Source: Enteractinococcus helveticum (lineage in GTDB: Bacteria > Actinomycetota > Actinomycetes > Actinomycetales > Micrococcaceae). Taken from it: DNA of 30,081 nucleotides. The stretch's first letter is position 1, and every line of letters begins with the position of its first letter. Below the pieces are notes generated by a model. The model did no database searches. It saw only the letters and a program-made list of their open reading frames with translations, and had not been told where the DNA came from. Positions 1 to 7,782 of this stretch are shown here, piece after piece. The translations under genes were made by a program, and so were the position numbers. The stretch is from positions 1-30,081 of the forward strand of contig NZ_DYXC01000109.1 in assembly GCF_020742345.1 (NCBI RefSeq), written 5' to 3'.

Positions 1-522
1 GCAAGCGTTATCCGGATCGATGGTATCTTCCCGGTCAGAGCGTTGGGCCCACCGGACACCGGCGTTGAGCGTATTTACGAAATCATAGTTTGTAGGGCGC
101 TCTTCGGTATCAGTGAAACCCGAGCCGCCGAAATCTAGGGTTCCGGCAGAGACCGCCGGTAGGATCATCGCAAAATCCTGTTCCACCGTTCGCAACTCGA
201 GTCCTAACACCCCGGCTAATGCGCGGGCCAGGTCGACTTCCAGCCCGATAATCTCGCCCTGAGAATTTTTGAATTCAAAAGGTGCAAACGGCGGGTTGGT
301 ACCCATGCTCAGATAGCCTTTGGCCGCAATGTCATCAGGTACCAGCGCGGAGATCTCAGGGTTTTCGTCCGGAACGATTTCCTGCCATCCCTCGGGGTTG
401 CCTTGCTCTTCGTTCGTCACGCAACCGGTGAACAACACGCTAGCCAGCATTGCACCGACGACGCTTTTGAGTAGCATCCGACGCACCGGCGACGACGGGA
501 TAAGGCGAGGGGAGACGGGCAT
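1..522 (-). CDS. Polar amino-acid-type ABC transporter substrate-binding lipoprotein (5' part only)
   Basis: The reading frame is open from an ATG at 520-522 (minus strand) to the left window edge, giving 174 codons. The N-terminus has a basic stretch (PVRRMLLKS), a hydrophobic core and a lipobox FTGC, so this is a lipoprotein exported and anchored at the membrane. The mature part contains the family-3 solute-binding pattern: YLSMGTNPPFAPFEF, then GEIIGLEVDLARALA, then DFAMILPAVSAGTLDFGGSGFTDTEER. That pattern is typical of His/Gln/Glu-type periplasmic binding proteins. The C-terminal half and any permease or ATPase genes lie outside the window. An internal ATG at MLLK is an alternative start, since no strong Shine-Dalgarno precedes either. 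It is transcribed divergently from the SDR gene. The specific ligand cannot be read from this fragment. Confidence 0.85.
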   Translation of the reverse strand, partial: MPVSPRLIPSSPVRRMLLKSVVGAMLASVLFTGCVTNEEQGNPEGWQEIVPDENPEISALVPDDIAAKGYLSMGTNPPFAPFEFKNSQGEIIGLEVDLARALAGVLGLELRTVEQDFAMILPAVSAGTLDFGGSGFTDTEERPTNYDFVNTLNAGVRWAQRSDREDTIDPDNAC

Positions 523-708
523 GGAGAAAGTCTAACCGTCTTGAGCATCCCGGAAGGCATTATTGAGTGATTCTAGTGGCAGAAATCAGTGTTGCTGGGC
601 GGTCAATGAATGCAACGTCAGATCGCACACGGCTGTGCGTCAGGGGAGTTATCGGTGGGGCAAATGGCCTCGGGCACGAGTGAGTTCACAAGCTCCGCAT
701 AAAAGAGT

Positions 709-725
709 GTTCCATTGAATGGATG
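709..725 (+). promoter_or_regulatory. Operator-like site A (IclR-type palindrome) upstream of the SDR gene
   Basis: GTTCCATTGAATGGATG contains the perfect 13-bp palindrome TCCATT-G-AATGGA at 711-723. It matches the consensus GTTYCATNSAATRGANN shared with sites B and B' (2413-2451) and site C (10288-10304). It lies 39 bp before the chosen SDR start. Binding by an IclR protein is inferred from the neighbouring regulator genes. Confidence 0.55.
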
Positions 726-751
726 TTGGGTGTATTCGTTTTTCAGCGCGG

Positions 752-757
752 TACCCT
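752..757 (+). promoter_or_regulatory. Putative -10 element of a leaderless SDR transcript
   Basis: TACCCT (TANNNT pattern) ends 6 nt before the ATG at 764 and no Shine-Dalgarno precedes that ATG. This is the layout of leaderless actinobacterial transcripts. No convincing -35 hexamer is visible. Confidence 0.3.
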
Positions 758-763
758 GGCTTT

Positions 764-1522
764 ATGAAATCTAGATCACAAAGAGTTGCGGACAAAGTTG
801 TTTTTATCACGGGAGCTGCCTCTGGCATGGGTGCATCACACGCGCGCATGTTGGCTGCTGAGGGTGCCAACGTGGTCATTGCTGATATTGATGAGGCTGG
901 CGGTAAGGCACTGAGCCAAGAAATTGGCGAAGATCGCGCACTCTTTGTCAGCTTGGACGTCACGAAGTATGAAAACTGGCAACAAGCGGTTGACCGCACG
1001 ATTGAACGGTTCGGCAAAATGGATGTGCTTATTAATAATGCGGGGATATTCTCTGCTGGGTCAGTCGAAGATGCCAGTCTCGCCGACTGGGAAAAGACTA
1101 TCGCCATTGACTTGACGGGAACATTCTTGGGAATGAAAGCGGCTGTACCGCACTTGAAGAAAAATACGACGTCGTCGATTATAAATATTTCATCAATTGC
1201 CGGCGTAACAGGCTTTAAAAATCGCGCAGCCTACTCTGCTGCTAAATGGGGCGTGCAAGGCCTCACGAAAACCTCAGCCTTAGATTTTGGAGAATATAAT
1301 ATTCGGGTCAATGCGATTCACCCGGGAAGTGTAGAGACACCATTGACCGCAAATCTGAAAAGAGGTTTGGGTCAGATCCCGTTAGGTAGGGCTGCCCAGG
1401 TCGAAGAAATTTCACACTTGGTCGTGTATCTGGCTTCGGATGAGTCTACGTTTACCACTGGGGGTACTTTTGTGGTGGATGGTGGTGAGACTGCGGGGAA
1501 TAACCTGCGTGACGACCAGTAA
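764..1522 (+). CDS. Short-chain dehydrogenase/reductase, hydroxysteroid-dehydrogenase-like
   Basis: This is a classical SDR of 252 aa that interconverts a secondary alcohol and a ketone using NAD(P). It has the cofactor motif TGAASGMG (residues 16-23), NNAG (91-94), catalytic Ser143/144 in NISS, and Y157-x3-K161. The segment GMGASHARMLAAEGANVV, the HPG motif and the ending VVYLASDES...FVVDGG resemble actinobacterial 3-alpha/20-beta-hydroxysteroid dehydrogenases (FabG3 type). A cyclic or steroid-like alcohol is therefore a reasonable but unproven substrate. An upstream in-frame ATG at 719 would add 15 residues but falls inside operator-like site A, so ATG 764 is preferred, probably as a leaderless start. 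The gene looks more AT-rich than its neighbours. It precedes the IclR gene and the flavoprotein operon on the same strand. Confidence 0.88.
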   Translation: MKSRSQRVADKVVFITGAASGMGASHARMLAAEGANVVIADIDEAGGKALSQEIGEDRALFVSLDVTKYENWQQAVDRTIERFGKMDVLINNAGIFSAGSVEDASLADWEKTIAIDLTGTFLGMKAAVPHLKKNTTSSIINISSIAGVTGFKNRAAYSAAKWGVQGLTKTSALDFGEYNIRVNAIHPGSVETPLTANLKRGLGQIPLGRAAQVEEISHLVVYLASDESTFTTGGTFVVDGGETAGNNLRDDQ

Positions 1523-1545
1523 GCTCGGAAACGGTTCAACACGAC

Positions 1546-1575
1546 GGCCCGGTTTGAGGGGCCTGCGGGTTTTTA
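1546..1575 (+). terminator. Weak intrinsic terminator between the SDR and IclR genes
   Basis: A short GGCCC / GGGCC stem (1546-1550 with 1559-1563) is followed by TGCGGGTTTTT. The stem is only 5 bp, so termination is probably partial, and the downstream iclR-type gene may be reached by read-through. Confidence 0.35.
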
Positions 1576-1596
1576 AATTCTAGTAAGAGGAGCTTC

Positions 1597-2409
1597 ATGG
1601 CAAATTCTCCGTCTGGGGAGTCACTTATTAGCAGGGCCGTTCGTGTGCTGGGAGCGTTAGCCGACCAAAACACCAAGGGCAAAAGCGTCCGCGAGACGGC
1701 CGATCTAGCCCGCTTACCCGTTTCTACAACCTACAGAATTTTATCTGAACTAGAAGTTGAAGGGTTAGTGTCCCGCGTCGATTCCAACAGCGGGTGGAAG
1801 CATGGCACACGGTTGTGGGAGTTGGCGTTGAGTGGTGCGCCACTGGAAGGACTACGCGAAGCTGCTGTTGCGTCTATGGAAGACCTGGTTGCAAACCTCG
1901 AGGTTCATGTCTCACTTGGGATCTTGGATCGAAATGAGGTGCTGTATATTGAGCGGCTTGCACCGCATTCCTTGACGGAGAATATAACAGCGGTAGCCGG
2001 TCGGCTGCCGGCTCATGCCACTTCTGCAGGTCTGGTTCTGATGGCCTATGCATCGCAGGCTGAACAAGACCTTTTGCTCAGTCGTAAGCTCAAAAAGTTC
2101 ACGGAGACCACCGTGACAGATCCCAGTGAGCTGCGGCGTATTTTGGCAGTGATTCGACGCGATGGGTTTTTTATTGCTCCTGGGGCGATTATCGCTGAGT
2201 CGACCGGGATCTCAGTGCCCATATTTGGTGAGTTGGGCAACGCCATCGCTGTTCTGACCGTCATCGTTCCTGCCAGTCATGAATCGCCCGAAAGATTTGT
2301 TACTCACCTGAAATTTGCTTGTGCAGGAATTCAGCGCCAACTTGGCGTGGAGCCAAATAGGGGAGTGGGCTTTTCTCGCCGCACTGCTGCTGCACCACAA
2401 GAACGATGA
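1597..2409 (+). CDS. IclR-family transcriptional regulator (regulator 1)
   Basis: The product is 270 aa. The N-terminal winged helix-turn-helix (about 10-70) includes SISR-like opening residues, VRETADLARLPVSTTYRILSELEVEGLVSR and a wing. An IclR effector-binding domain follows (about 80-250) with the typical LPAHATSAGLVLMAYAS and STGISVPIFGELGNAIAVLTV segments. IclR proteins act as dimers that bind palindromes near the genes they control and sense small, often carboxylic or aromatic, ligands. The start ATG has a good ribosome site (AAGAGGAGC, 4-5 nt spacing). The gene sits between the SDR and the flavoprotein operon, with operator-like sites upstream of the SDR and immediately downstream of its own stop, so local pathway control is likely. 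The effector is unknown. Confidence 0.93.
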   Translation: MANSPSGESLISRAVRVLGALADQNTKGKSVRETADLARLPVSTTYRILSELEVEGLVSRVDSNSGWKHGTRLWELALSGAPLEGLREAAVASMEDLVANLEVHVSLGILDRNEVLYIERLAPHSLTENITAVAGRLPAHATSAGLVLMAYASQAEQDLLLSRKLKKFTETTVTDPSELRRILAVIRRDGFFIAPGAIIAESTGISVPIFGELGNAIAVLTVIVPASHESPERFVTHLKFACAGIQRQLGVEPNRGVGFSRRTAAAPQER

Positions 2410-2454
2410 GGTGTTTCATTCAATAGACTCAGCTGATCCATTGAATGAAACACC
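2410..2454. promoter_or_regulatory. 45-bp perfect inverted repeat holding operator-like sites B and B'
   Basis: The arms GGTGTTTCATTCAAT (2410-2424) and ATTGAATGAAACACC (2440-2454) are perfect 15-bp complements around a 15-nt centre. Each arm extends into a match to GTTYCATNSAATRGANN: site B at 2413-2429 on plus, site B' at 2435-2451 on minus. Their centres are 22 bp apart, about two helical turns, which suits two regulator dimers on one DNA face. It lies between the IclR gene and the flavoprotein operon. An alternative role is as a terminator hairpin for the IclR gene, but no T-tract follows. Confidence 0.55.
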
Positions 2455-2469
2455 GGCCCCCAGGGCCGG
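2453..2469 (+). terminator. Possible GC hairpin after the IclR gene
   Basis: CCGGCCC-CCA-GGGCCGG forms a perfect 7-bp stem with a 3-nt loop. No uridine tract follows, so it may be a weak terminator or a 5' leader structure of the downstream operon. Confidence 0.3.
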
Positions 2470-2521
2470 ATGAGGCGGTGCATGATGTAGATCACTTCTA
2501 ACGCGAAAGGTGATTTACGCC

Positions 2522-4180
2522 ATGAAAATTTTGGGGCATCGTACTCTTGCCGAACAGTATGACCTGGTTGTGGTTGGCTCCGGGGCTGCCGGTCTGACGT
2601 CAGCTGCTACTGCTGCTGAATCTGGGCTAAAAGTCCTCGTCATCGAAAAGTCAGAGCTGCTGGGCGGCACCTCTGCAGTCTCCGGCGGCATGCTGTGGGT
2701 CGTTGATAATCATTACGCGCAGCAAAACGGCGTGGAGGATTCAAAATCTGCCGGACGTGAGTATGTTGAAGCCGTTTCGCGTGGACGTGGACGCCACGAA
2801 CTGCTCGATGCCGCAGTCAACCATGGCGCCGAGATGCTGCGCTACGTAGACGAAAAACTCGGTGTCGAGTTTATTTTCCTGAATAATTTCCCTGACTATC
2901 GTCAAGATCTACCGGGTGCGGCAAAAGGCGGCCGAACAGTCGAACCCCAGTTGTTTAACTATCGCGACTCCCTGGGGGACCTGGCCAAATATATTCGAAC
3001 GGATGGCCGTCACCCATACACAATGCAGGAATATGAAACCTGGGGAGCTTTTACACGATTCCCCTGGGATGAGCTACAAGAGCGCATGGATTCCGGCATC
3101 GCAGCAAAAGGCCACGCACTGGTTTCCATGTTGGTGGCAGCCTGTCAGCGTTACGGGGTAACGTTCGCCGTTGAAACACAAGTTGAACGACTCCTCGTGA
3201 ATGATAATGCCGTAACCGGTATTGTCACCGCGCAAGGCCAAGAAATTACGTCCGGGGCAGTCATGCTGGCATCCGGTGGCTTTGAATGGGACCAGACATT
3301 GGCAGACTCCATGTTGGCTTCACGTCTATATACGGTCTGCTCTCCGCCGTCGAATACTGGCGACGGGCTGAAAATGGCACAGCGAATTGGGTCAGCAACG
3401 CGAGGAACCCGTGAAGCTTGGTGGGCACCCATGTCATTGACCGGTGGCATCAGAGACGGTCGTGCCATTGGATCACTTCTGCGTTTTGAACGACAAGGCC
3501 CCGGTTCGATTATGGTCAACCGACACGGCCAGCGGTTTGCAAACGAAGCACAAAACTATAACGATCTTGCACGGTGTTTGCAGTCCTGGGATTCGACGAA
3601 TAATCAGACCCTCAATACTCCGGCGCACGTGATCTTTGACCAGTCCTATCTGGAACGCTATGGAATATTAGACCACCGGGCCGGCCAGCAAACCCCGTCC
3701 TACCTGCATCAAGCTGCCACGCTGGAAGAACTCGCAGAAATAATTCACGTACCGGCCGACGCACTGGTAGCAACTGTTGATCGATTCAATGCAATGGCGA
3801 TCGACGGAGTTGACCGGGACCACGGCCGAGGCGATTCAGCATACGACCGTTATTGGGGTGATGCCCAATGTCCATGGCCGAACCCGTCACTTGGCCCGTT
3901 GCAATACGGACCCTACTACGCACTCGAAGTTGTCAACGGAGCCTTCGGCACCAGCGGCGGAGTGGGAACTGATGGAAACGGGCGAGTTGTCGACGTTGAC
4001 GACATACCAATCCCAGGACTCTACGCAGCCGGCAACGTGGCTGATTCGCCCTATGCATCCGGATATCCAGGAGCCGGCGCCACGCTGGGTCCGTTGATGA
4101 CCCTGGCATATCTTGCCGCACGCGACGTTGTTGATCAGGCAGCTACACAACGCAGTGCATCCAAGGAAGTGCTGGTCTAA
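2522..4180 (+). CDS. KstD-like FAD-dependent dehydrogenase (flavoprotein 1)
   Basis: This 552-aa member of the fumarate reductase/3-ketosteroid-delta1-dehydrogenase flavoprotein superfamily is predicted to remove two hydrogens next to a carbonyl. The FAD-binding GSGAAG is at residues 19-24, followed by E-K-S and LLGGTSAVSGGMLW. A C-terminal FAD-contact block contains GTSGG...GLYAAGN...YPGAGATLGP. The Tyr515-x3-Gly519 pair in YPGAG corresponds to the tyrosine/glycine pair that polarises the ketone in KstD enzymes, which favours a cyclic ketone substrate over fumarate. The ATG at 2522 has AAAGGTG upstream; a GTG at 2510 would add four residues. Its TAA abuts the ATG of the Dabb gene, so the two are translationally linked. 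The exact substrate is unknown. Confidence 0.88.
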   Translation: MKILGHRTLAEQYDLVVVGSGAAGLTSAATAAESGLKVLVIEKSELLGGTSAVSGGMLWVVDNHYAQQNGVEDSKSAGREYVEAVSRGRGRHELLDAAVNHGAEMLRYVDEKLGVEFIFLNNFPDYRQDLPGAAKGGRTVEPQLFNYRDSLGDLAKYIRTDGRHPYTMQEYETWGAFTRFPWDELQERMDSGIAAKGHALVSMLVAACQRYGVTFAVETQVERLLVNDNAVTGIVTAQGQEITSGAVMLASGGFEWDQTLADSMLASRLYTVCSPPSNTGDGLKMAQRIGSATRGTREAWWAPMSLTGGIRDGRAIGSLLRFERQGPGSIMVNRHGQRFANEAQNYNDLARCLQSWDSTNNQTLNTPAHVIFDQSYLERYGILDHRAGQQTPSYLHQAATLEELAEIIHVPADALVATVDRFNAMAIDGVDRDHGRGDSAYDRYWGDAQCPWPNPSLGPLQYGPYYALEVVNGAFGTSGGVGTDGNGRVVDVDDIPIPGLYAAGNVADSPYASGYPGAGATLGPLMTLAYLAARDVVDQAATQRSASKEVLV

Positions 4181-4513
4181 ATGCTTCGACACATCGTTCT
4201 GTTCAAATGGAAAGACTCCTTTACCCACGACATCCGTGACCAATGGATTATTGGGCTAGAAGCCATGATCGGCAACATTCCCGGCATGATTCGTCTCATT
4301 CACGGCCCCGATGTCCTGTCCACGGATAAATCGTGGGACCACGCAATTATCGCCGATTTCGAATCCGTCGATGCCCTTCAGGTGTACAACACCCATCCGT
4401 TGCACGAAGCGATCAAACCATATTCACTACCCAACGTTGAAGATATTGCTTACGTCGATTTACAGATCAATGATTCAGCAGCAGCTGATAACCAACAGGA
4501 GACCTCATCATGA
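4181..4513 (+). CDS. Dabb (stress-responsive alpha/beta-barrel) domain protein
   Basis: The product is a small protein of 110 aa with the Dabb signature: N-terminal MLRHIVLFKWKD, IPGMIRLIHGPDV, DHAIIADFESVDALQVYNTHPLHEAI and a final VEDIAYVDLQI strand. The family forms dimeric ferredoxin-like alpha+beta barrels. Most members are uncharacterised, but some are cyclases or isomerases of reactive ring intermediates (for example olivetolic acid cyclase). The ATG directly follows the TAA of flavoprotein 1 with zero spacing, and its TGA overlaps the transporter start as ATGA. It is therefore embedded in the operon rather than adjacent by chance. A role on an unstable oxo or dienone intermediate is an inference. 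Confidence 0.88.
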   Translation: MLRHIVLFKWKDSFTHDIRDQWIIGLEAMIGNIPGMIRLIHGPDVLSTDKSWDHAIIADFESVDALQVYNTHPLHEAIKPYSLPNVEDIAYVDLQINDSAAADNQQETSS

Positions 4514-5886
4514 GCGCACCAACTCCACAACTCGAACACCGTCAAAGCCCCAAAAAGGCCGCACTCGCCTCATTTTTAGGCTCGACCCTGGAATACTATG
4601 ATTTCTTCATCTATGGGACGGCAGCTGCATTAGTTTTTCCGCAACTGTTCTTCCCAGAAGGTAATGAAGTCGTGGCTACGATCGGTGCTTTCGCAACCTT
4701 CGGAGTAGCCTATATAGCCCGACCGCTTGGCGGGCTGGTGATGGGGCACTTTGGCGATCGACTGGGACGCAAGAACGTGCTGCTGTTGACGTTGCTCATC
4801 ATGGGAATTGCTTCTCTTGGCATCGGACTGTTACCGACATATGGGCAGATCGGGCTGTGGGCAACCGTGTTATTAGTCATCGGCCGATTGGCCCAAGGAT
4901 TCTCAGCCGGCGCTGAGTCTGCCGGAGCGTCCTCGCTAACTTTAGAACACTCACCGGAAGGTCGCCGCGGGTTCTTTACATCCTTTGTGATGACCGGTTA
5001 TGCCTCCGGTATGGTGCTGTCGACCCTGGTATTCATTCCGGTATCGATGCTCCCAGAAGAGCACATGATGACCTGGGGATGGCGAGTACCATTCTGGTTG
5101 TCGGTACTAGTCTTGGCCCTAGCGTTCTGGGTTCGAACAAAACTCGATGAAACACCAGTTTTCGAAGACGACGTGAAAAAGGAACACACCCGGGGCGCTC
5201 CAGCCGGGCTGGCACTGAAATACCAAGGTTTCGATGTCTTACGTGTTCTGCTAATGTCTATCTTCTCCGTCATGCAAACCATTTTGACTGTCTTCGGTTT
5301 GGCATACGCGACTGATCAGGGCGGATTTGAACGGGCCGAAATTCTTGGGGTCAACGCCACAGCCATCGGGTTGTCGATGCTGGTCATGCCAGCCTTTGGG
5401 ATCTTGTCAGACAAGATCGGTCGCAAACCCATGATGCTGTTTGCCATGATTGGCAGTGCCATCTCACTGTTCCTATATTTCATGGCGTTAGGTACCGGCA
5501 ATATTTGGTTGGTCTTCATGGCCACAGTGTTGTTTATGACCATCTGCTATTCCGGGTTCAACGGGGTGTGGCCAACCTTCTTCGCTGAACTCTTTGCTAC
5601 ACCGCTGCGCTACACCGGCATGGCCATGGGCAATCAGCTGGGACTGGTAGTTGCCGGCTTCGGACCAATGATCGGCGGACTCCTACTTGCCGATGGTGTA
5701 TTCGGATGGATTCCGGTGGCTATCTTCGGAGCCGTTTGCTCGCTACTGGCTATCTTGGCCGTCCTATCGGCGCGCGAAACCGCCTTTACGCCGGTCAAAG
5801 ATCTCGGGGAACCCTATTGGAAAGCCCAGCGACTTCAGGACTCATCCGTCAAGATTACTACCCCACCAACCTCCCCGGTTGCCTAA
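4510..5886 (+). CDS. MHS-family MFS metabolite:H+ symporter
   Basis: This is a 458-aa integral membrane transporter with about 12 hydrophobic segments. The opening STLEYYDFFIYGTAAALVFPQ and the loop GHFGDRLGRKNVL are hallmarks of the metabolite:H+ symporter (MHS) family, which includes KgtP, ShiA and ProP and mainly imports organic acids and zwitterions. A second MFS signature, DKIGRKPMM, follows the middle. The ATG overlaps the Dabb stop (ATGA). Placement between two dehydrogenases suggests uptake of the pathway substrate, plausibly a carboxylate, coupled to protons. The family assignment is firm; the substrate is not deducible from sequence. Confidence 0.92.
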   Translation: MSAPTPQLEHRQSPKKAALASFLGSTLEYYDFFIYGTAAALVFPQLFFPEGNEVVATIGAFATFGVAYIARPLGGLVMGHFGDRLGRKNVLLLTLLIMGIASLGIGLLPTYGQIGLWATVLLVIGRLAQGFSAGAESAGASSLTLEHSPEGRRGFFTSFVMTGYASGMVLSTLVFIPVSMLPEEHMMTWGWRVPFWLSVLVLALAFWVRTKLDETPVFEDDVKKEHTRGAPAGLALKYQGFDVLRVLLMSIFSVMQTILTVFGLAYATDQGGFERAEILGVNATAIGLSMLVMPAFGILSDKIGRKPMMLFAMIGSAISLFLYFMALGTGNIWLVFMATVLFMTICYSGFNGVWPTFFAELFATPLRYTGMAMGNQLGLVVAGFGPMIGGLLLADGVFGWIPVAIFGAVCSLLAILAVLSARETAFTPVKDLGEPYWKAQRLQDSSVKITTPPTSPVA

Positions 5887-5920
5887 CCACACTCAACCGT
5901 TATGGAAGGAACAAATATTT

Positions 5921-7675
5921 ATGTCATACACTCCATCACCTGCCCGTGACTACGATGTTCTTGTTGTGGGGTCAGGCATCGCAGGGCTCTCCACAGCCAT
6001 TGCCGCGGCTCATCGTGGATTGCGAGTCGTCGTCGCCGAACAAAATCCGTATTTTGGTGGGACTACCGCGATCTCCGCTGGCTGGGCCTGGGTGCCAGGC
6101 AACCCGGCTGGTCAAAAAGCCGGTGATTCGAAAGACGAAGTGAAAACCTATCTGAAAGCGCTGGCCCCGGAAAATTTTAACGAAGAACGCATTGACACAT
6201 TTTTGGACACTGTTCCGGAAGCTATTAATTTCTTCGAAAACCACACCGAAGTGAATTTCGTCTACCCCGAAAAGGCGCCAGACTACCAAATGGATCTCCC
6301 CGGCGCACGAATTGGCGGCAGAGCCATCTTACCTGGCGATGCTGATGCGAGAATTTTGGGGAAGCGTCGTAAGGAACTTCAGCCGTATCTCAGTTCCTAT
6401 ACGGTATTTGGTTATATGCCACAGGTGGGTGATGACCTGACCCAATTTCTTTACGCAAACCGTTCGCTAAAATCCTTTGCTTATGCTGGTACCAAATTGA
6501 CTCGAACCTGGTTTGACCAATTGACCAAAGGCCAGCCGATCAAACGAACCAACGGGTCAGCAATGATCACTCGCATGGTGAAATCTGCGCTCGATGCCGG
6601 CGTGGAGATTTGGACGTCCACTCCCGTGGAATCATTGATACAGCATGACGACGGCGCGATTACCGGAGCCGTCCTTGGCGGAGGCCGTCACAGTGGTGCG
6701 GTCAATGCCCGATACGGTGTGGTGCTGGCCGGTGGTGGATTTACCGGTAATGCCACACTGCGCCGAAAATACTTCGATCACGACCCAGAAGGCACCAACC
6801 ACATCACCCCGACGGTGGGACACAACGGTTCAAGTGCTGTGCTGGCCATCAATGCGGGCGGACAGATCAGTAACGATGTCTTCACTCCGGGTTCGTGGGC
6901 ACCAGTCACTGAATTCAAACAACTCAGTGACGACCGGCAGCGGTTGTTTCCCCACCTTCGACAAATCGGGTTACCCGGAATGATCACCGTGGATCGTCGT
7001 GGCAAGCGCTTTGGGAATGAAGCACTGAGCTACCATGACTTTGGCCGCCAACTGTTGGAACACGACAAAAATGAAACCGACACCTATGCATGGATCATCG
7101 CTGATGAAAAATGCATGGACACCTACGGGATCGGGTATGCAAAACCGTGGCCGATTCCACGCCAATACTTCTACGACACCGGCTTTCTCCTGAAAGCCAC
7201 CACGCTGCGAGAACTGGCCGAAAAAATCGGTGCCGACCCAGCGGTTTTGGAAGTAACCGTAGAACGGTTCAATGGTTTTGCTCGAAAGGGCGAGGACGAA
7301 GATTTCGGACGGGGATCTACCGCGTATAACCATTTCCGTGGCGATCCGTCACACAAACCCAACCCAAACCTGGCTGAACTGAAGAAGGCACCATATTATG
7401 CGGTGCGTATCAGAATGGGCGATCTTGGCTCATTTGCCGGACTCGATGTTGATAACGACGCCGCCGTGCTCAATACTGCAGGCCAACAGATCGCAGGTCT
7501 TTACGCTGTGGGAGCTGCCGCGGTTTCAGTATTTGGAGGCGGATACCCCGGTTACGGATCACACATTGGTCCTGCCATGGTCTTTGGCTACCGGCTAGGA
7601 CGTGACATTGGCTCGCGGGGCGTTGCTCAGAGCGTAGATAACAGCACACACTCCATGACGAGCGCGCGCAGATAG
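5921..7675 (+). CDS. KstD-like FAD-dependent dehydrogenase (flavoprotein 2)
   Basis: This 584-aa flavoprotein is a paralogue of flavoprotein 1 and belongs to the KstD/fumarate reductase superfamily. GSGIAG is at residues 17-22, followed by AEQNPYFGGTTAISAGWAWVPG. The C-terminal block has GLYAVGAAA and GGYPGYGSHIGPAM. Tyr542-x3-Gly546 keeps the ketone-anchoring pair seen in KstD enzymes. The ATG at 5921 is chosen because GGAAGGA precedes it and the Rossmann strand starts 11 residues later; the open frame extends upstream into the transporter gene without family sequence. It lies 34 nt after the transporter stop and is the last gene of the operon. Two non-identical ketone desaturases suggest successive ring desaturations. 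Confidence 0.88.
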   Translation: MSYTPSPARDYDVLVVGSGIAGLSTAIAAAHRGLRVVVAEQNPYFGGTTAISAGWAWVPGNPAGQKAGDSKDEVKTYLKALAPENFNEERIDTFLDTVPEAINFFENHTEVNFVYPEKAPDYQMDLPGARIGGRAILPGDADARILGKRRKELQPYLSSYTVFGYMPQVGDDLTQFLYANRSLKSFAYAGTKLTRTWFDQLTKGQPIKRTNGSAMITRMVKSALDAGVEIWTSTPVESLIQHDDGAITGAVLGGGRHSGAVNARYGVVLAGGGFTGNATLRRKYFDHDPEGTNHITPTVGHNGSSAVLAINAGGQISNDVFTPGSWAPVTEFKQLSDDRQRLFPHLRQIGLPGMITVDRRGKRFGNEALSYHDFGRQLLEHDKNETDTYAWIIADEKCMDTYGIGYAKPWPIPRQYFYDTGFLLKATTLRELAEKIGADPAVLEVTVERFNGFARKGEDEDFGRGSTAYNHFRGDPSHKPNPNLAELKKAPYYAVRIRMGDLGSFAGLDVDNDAAVLNTAGQQIAGLYAVGAAAVSVFGGGYPGYGSHIGPAMVFGYRLGRDIGSRGVAQSVDNSTHSMTSARR

Positions 7676-7684
7676 CCTATTCAT

Positions 7685-7758
7685 GATGGTGGCTGCTTCG
7701 TGACACCAGAAGCAGGCACCATCAACGCTATATGGCCGACAGCCGGCCATATAGCGTT
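7685..7758. terminator. Double hairpin, bidirectional terminator between flavoprotein 2 and mgtE
   Basis: Hairpin 1 pairs 7685-7699 with 7709-7723 over 15 bp with one mismatch and a 9-nt loop. Hairpin 2 pairs AACGCTATATGGCCG (7724-7738) with 7744-7758, a perfect 15-bp stem with a 5-nt loop. They are directly adjacent and lie between two convergent genes. No clear T-tract is present on either side. Confidence 0.7.
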
Positions 7759-7782
7759 ACATACTTGTACGGCCAGCGGTGG

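Noticed and set aside
624..639. CGCACA-CGGC-TGTGCG small inverted repeat
   Set aside because: A 6-bp stem without motif partners elsewhere; could be an operator for the left lipoprotein gene but there is nothing to support it.
5687..5920. 78-residue N-terminal extension of flavoprotein 2
   Set aside because: It lies inside the symporter gene; the FAD motif starts right after ATG 5921, which has its own ribosome site.
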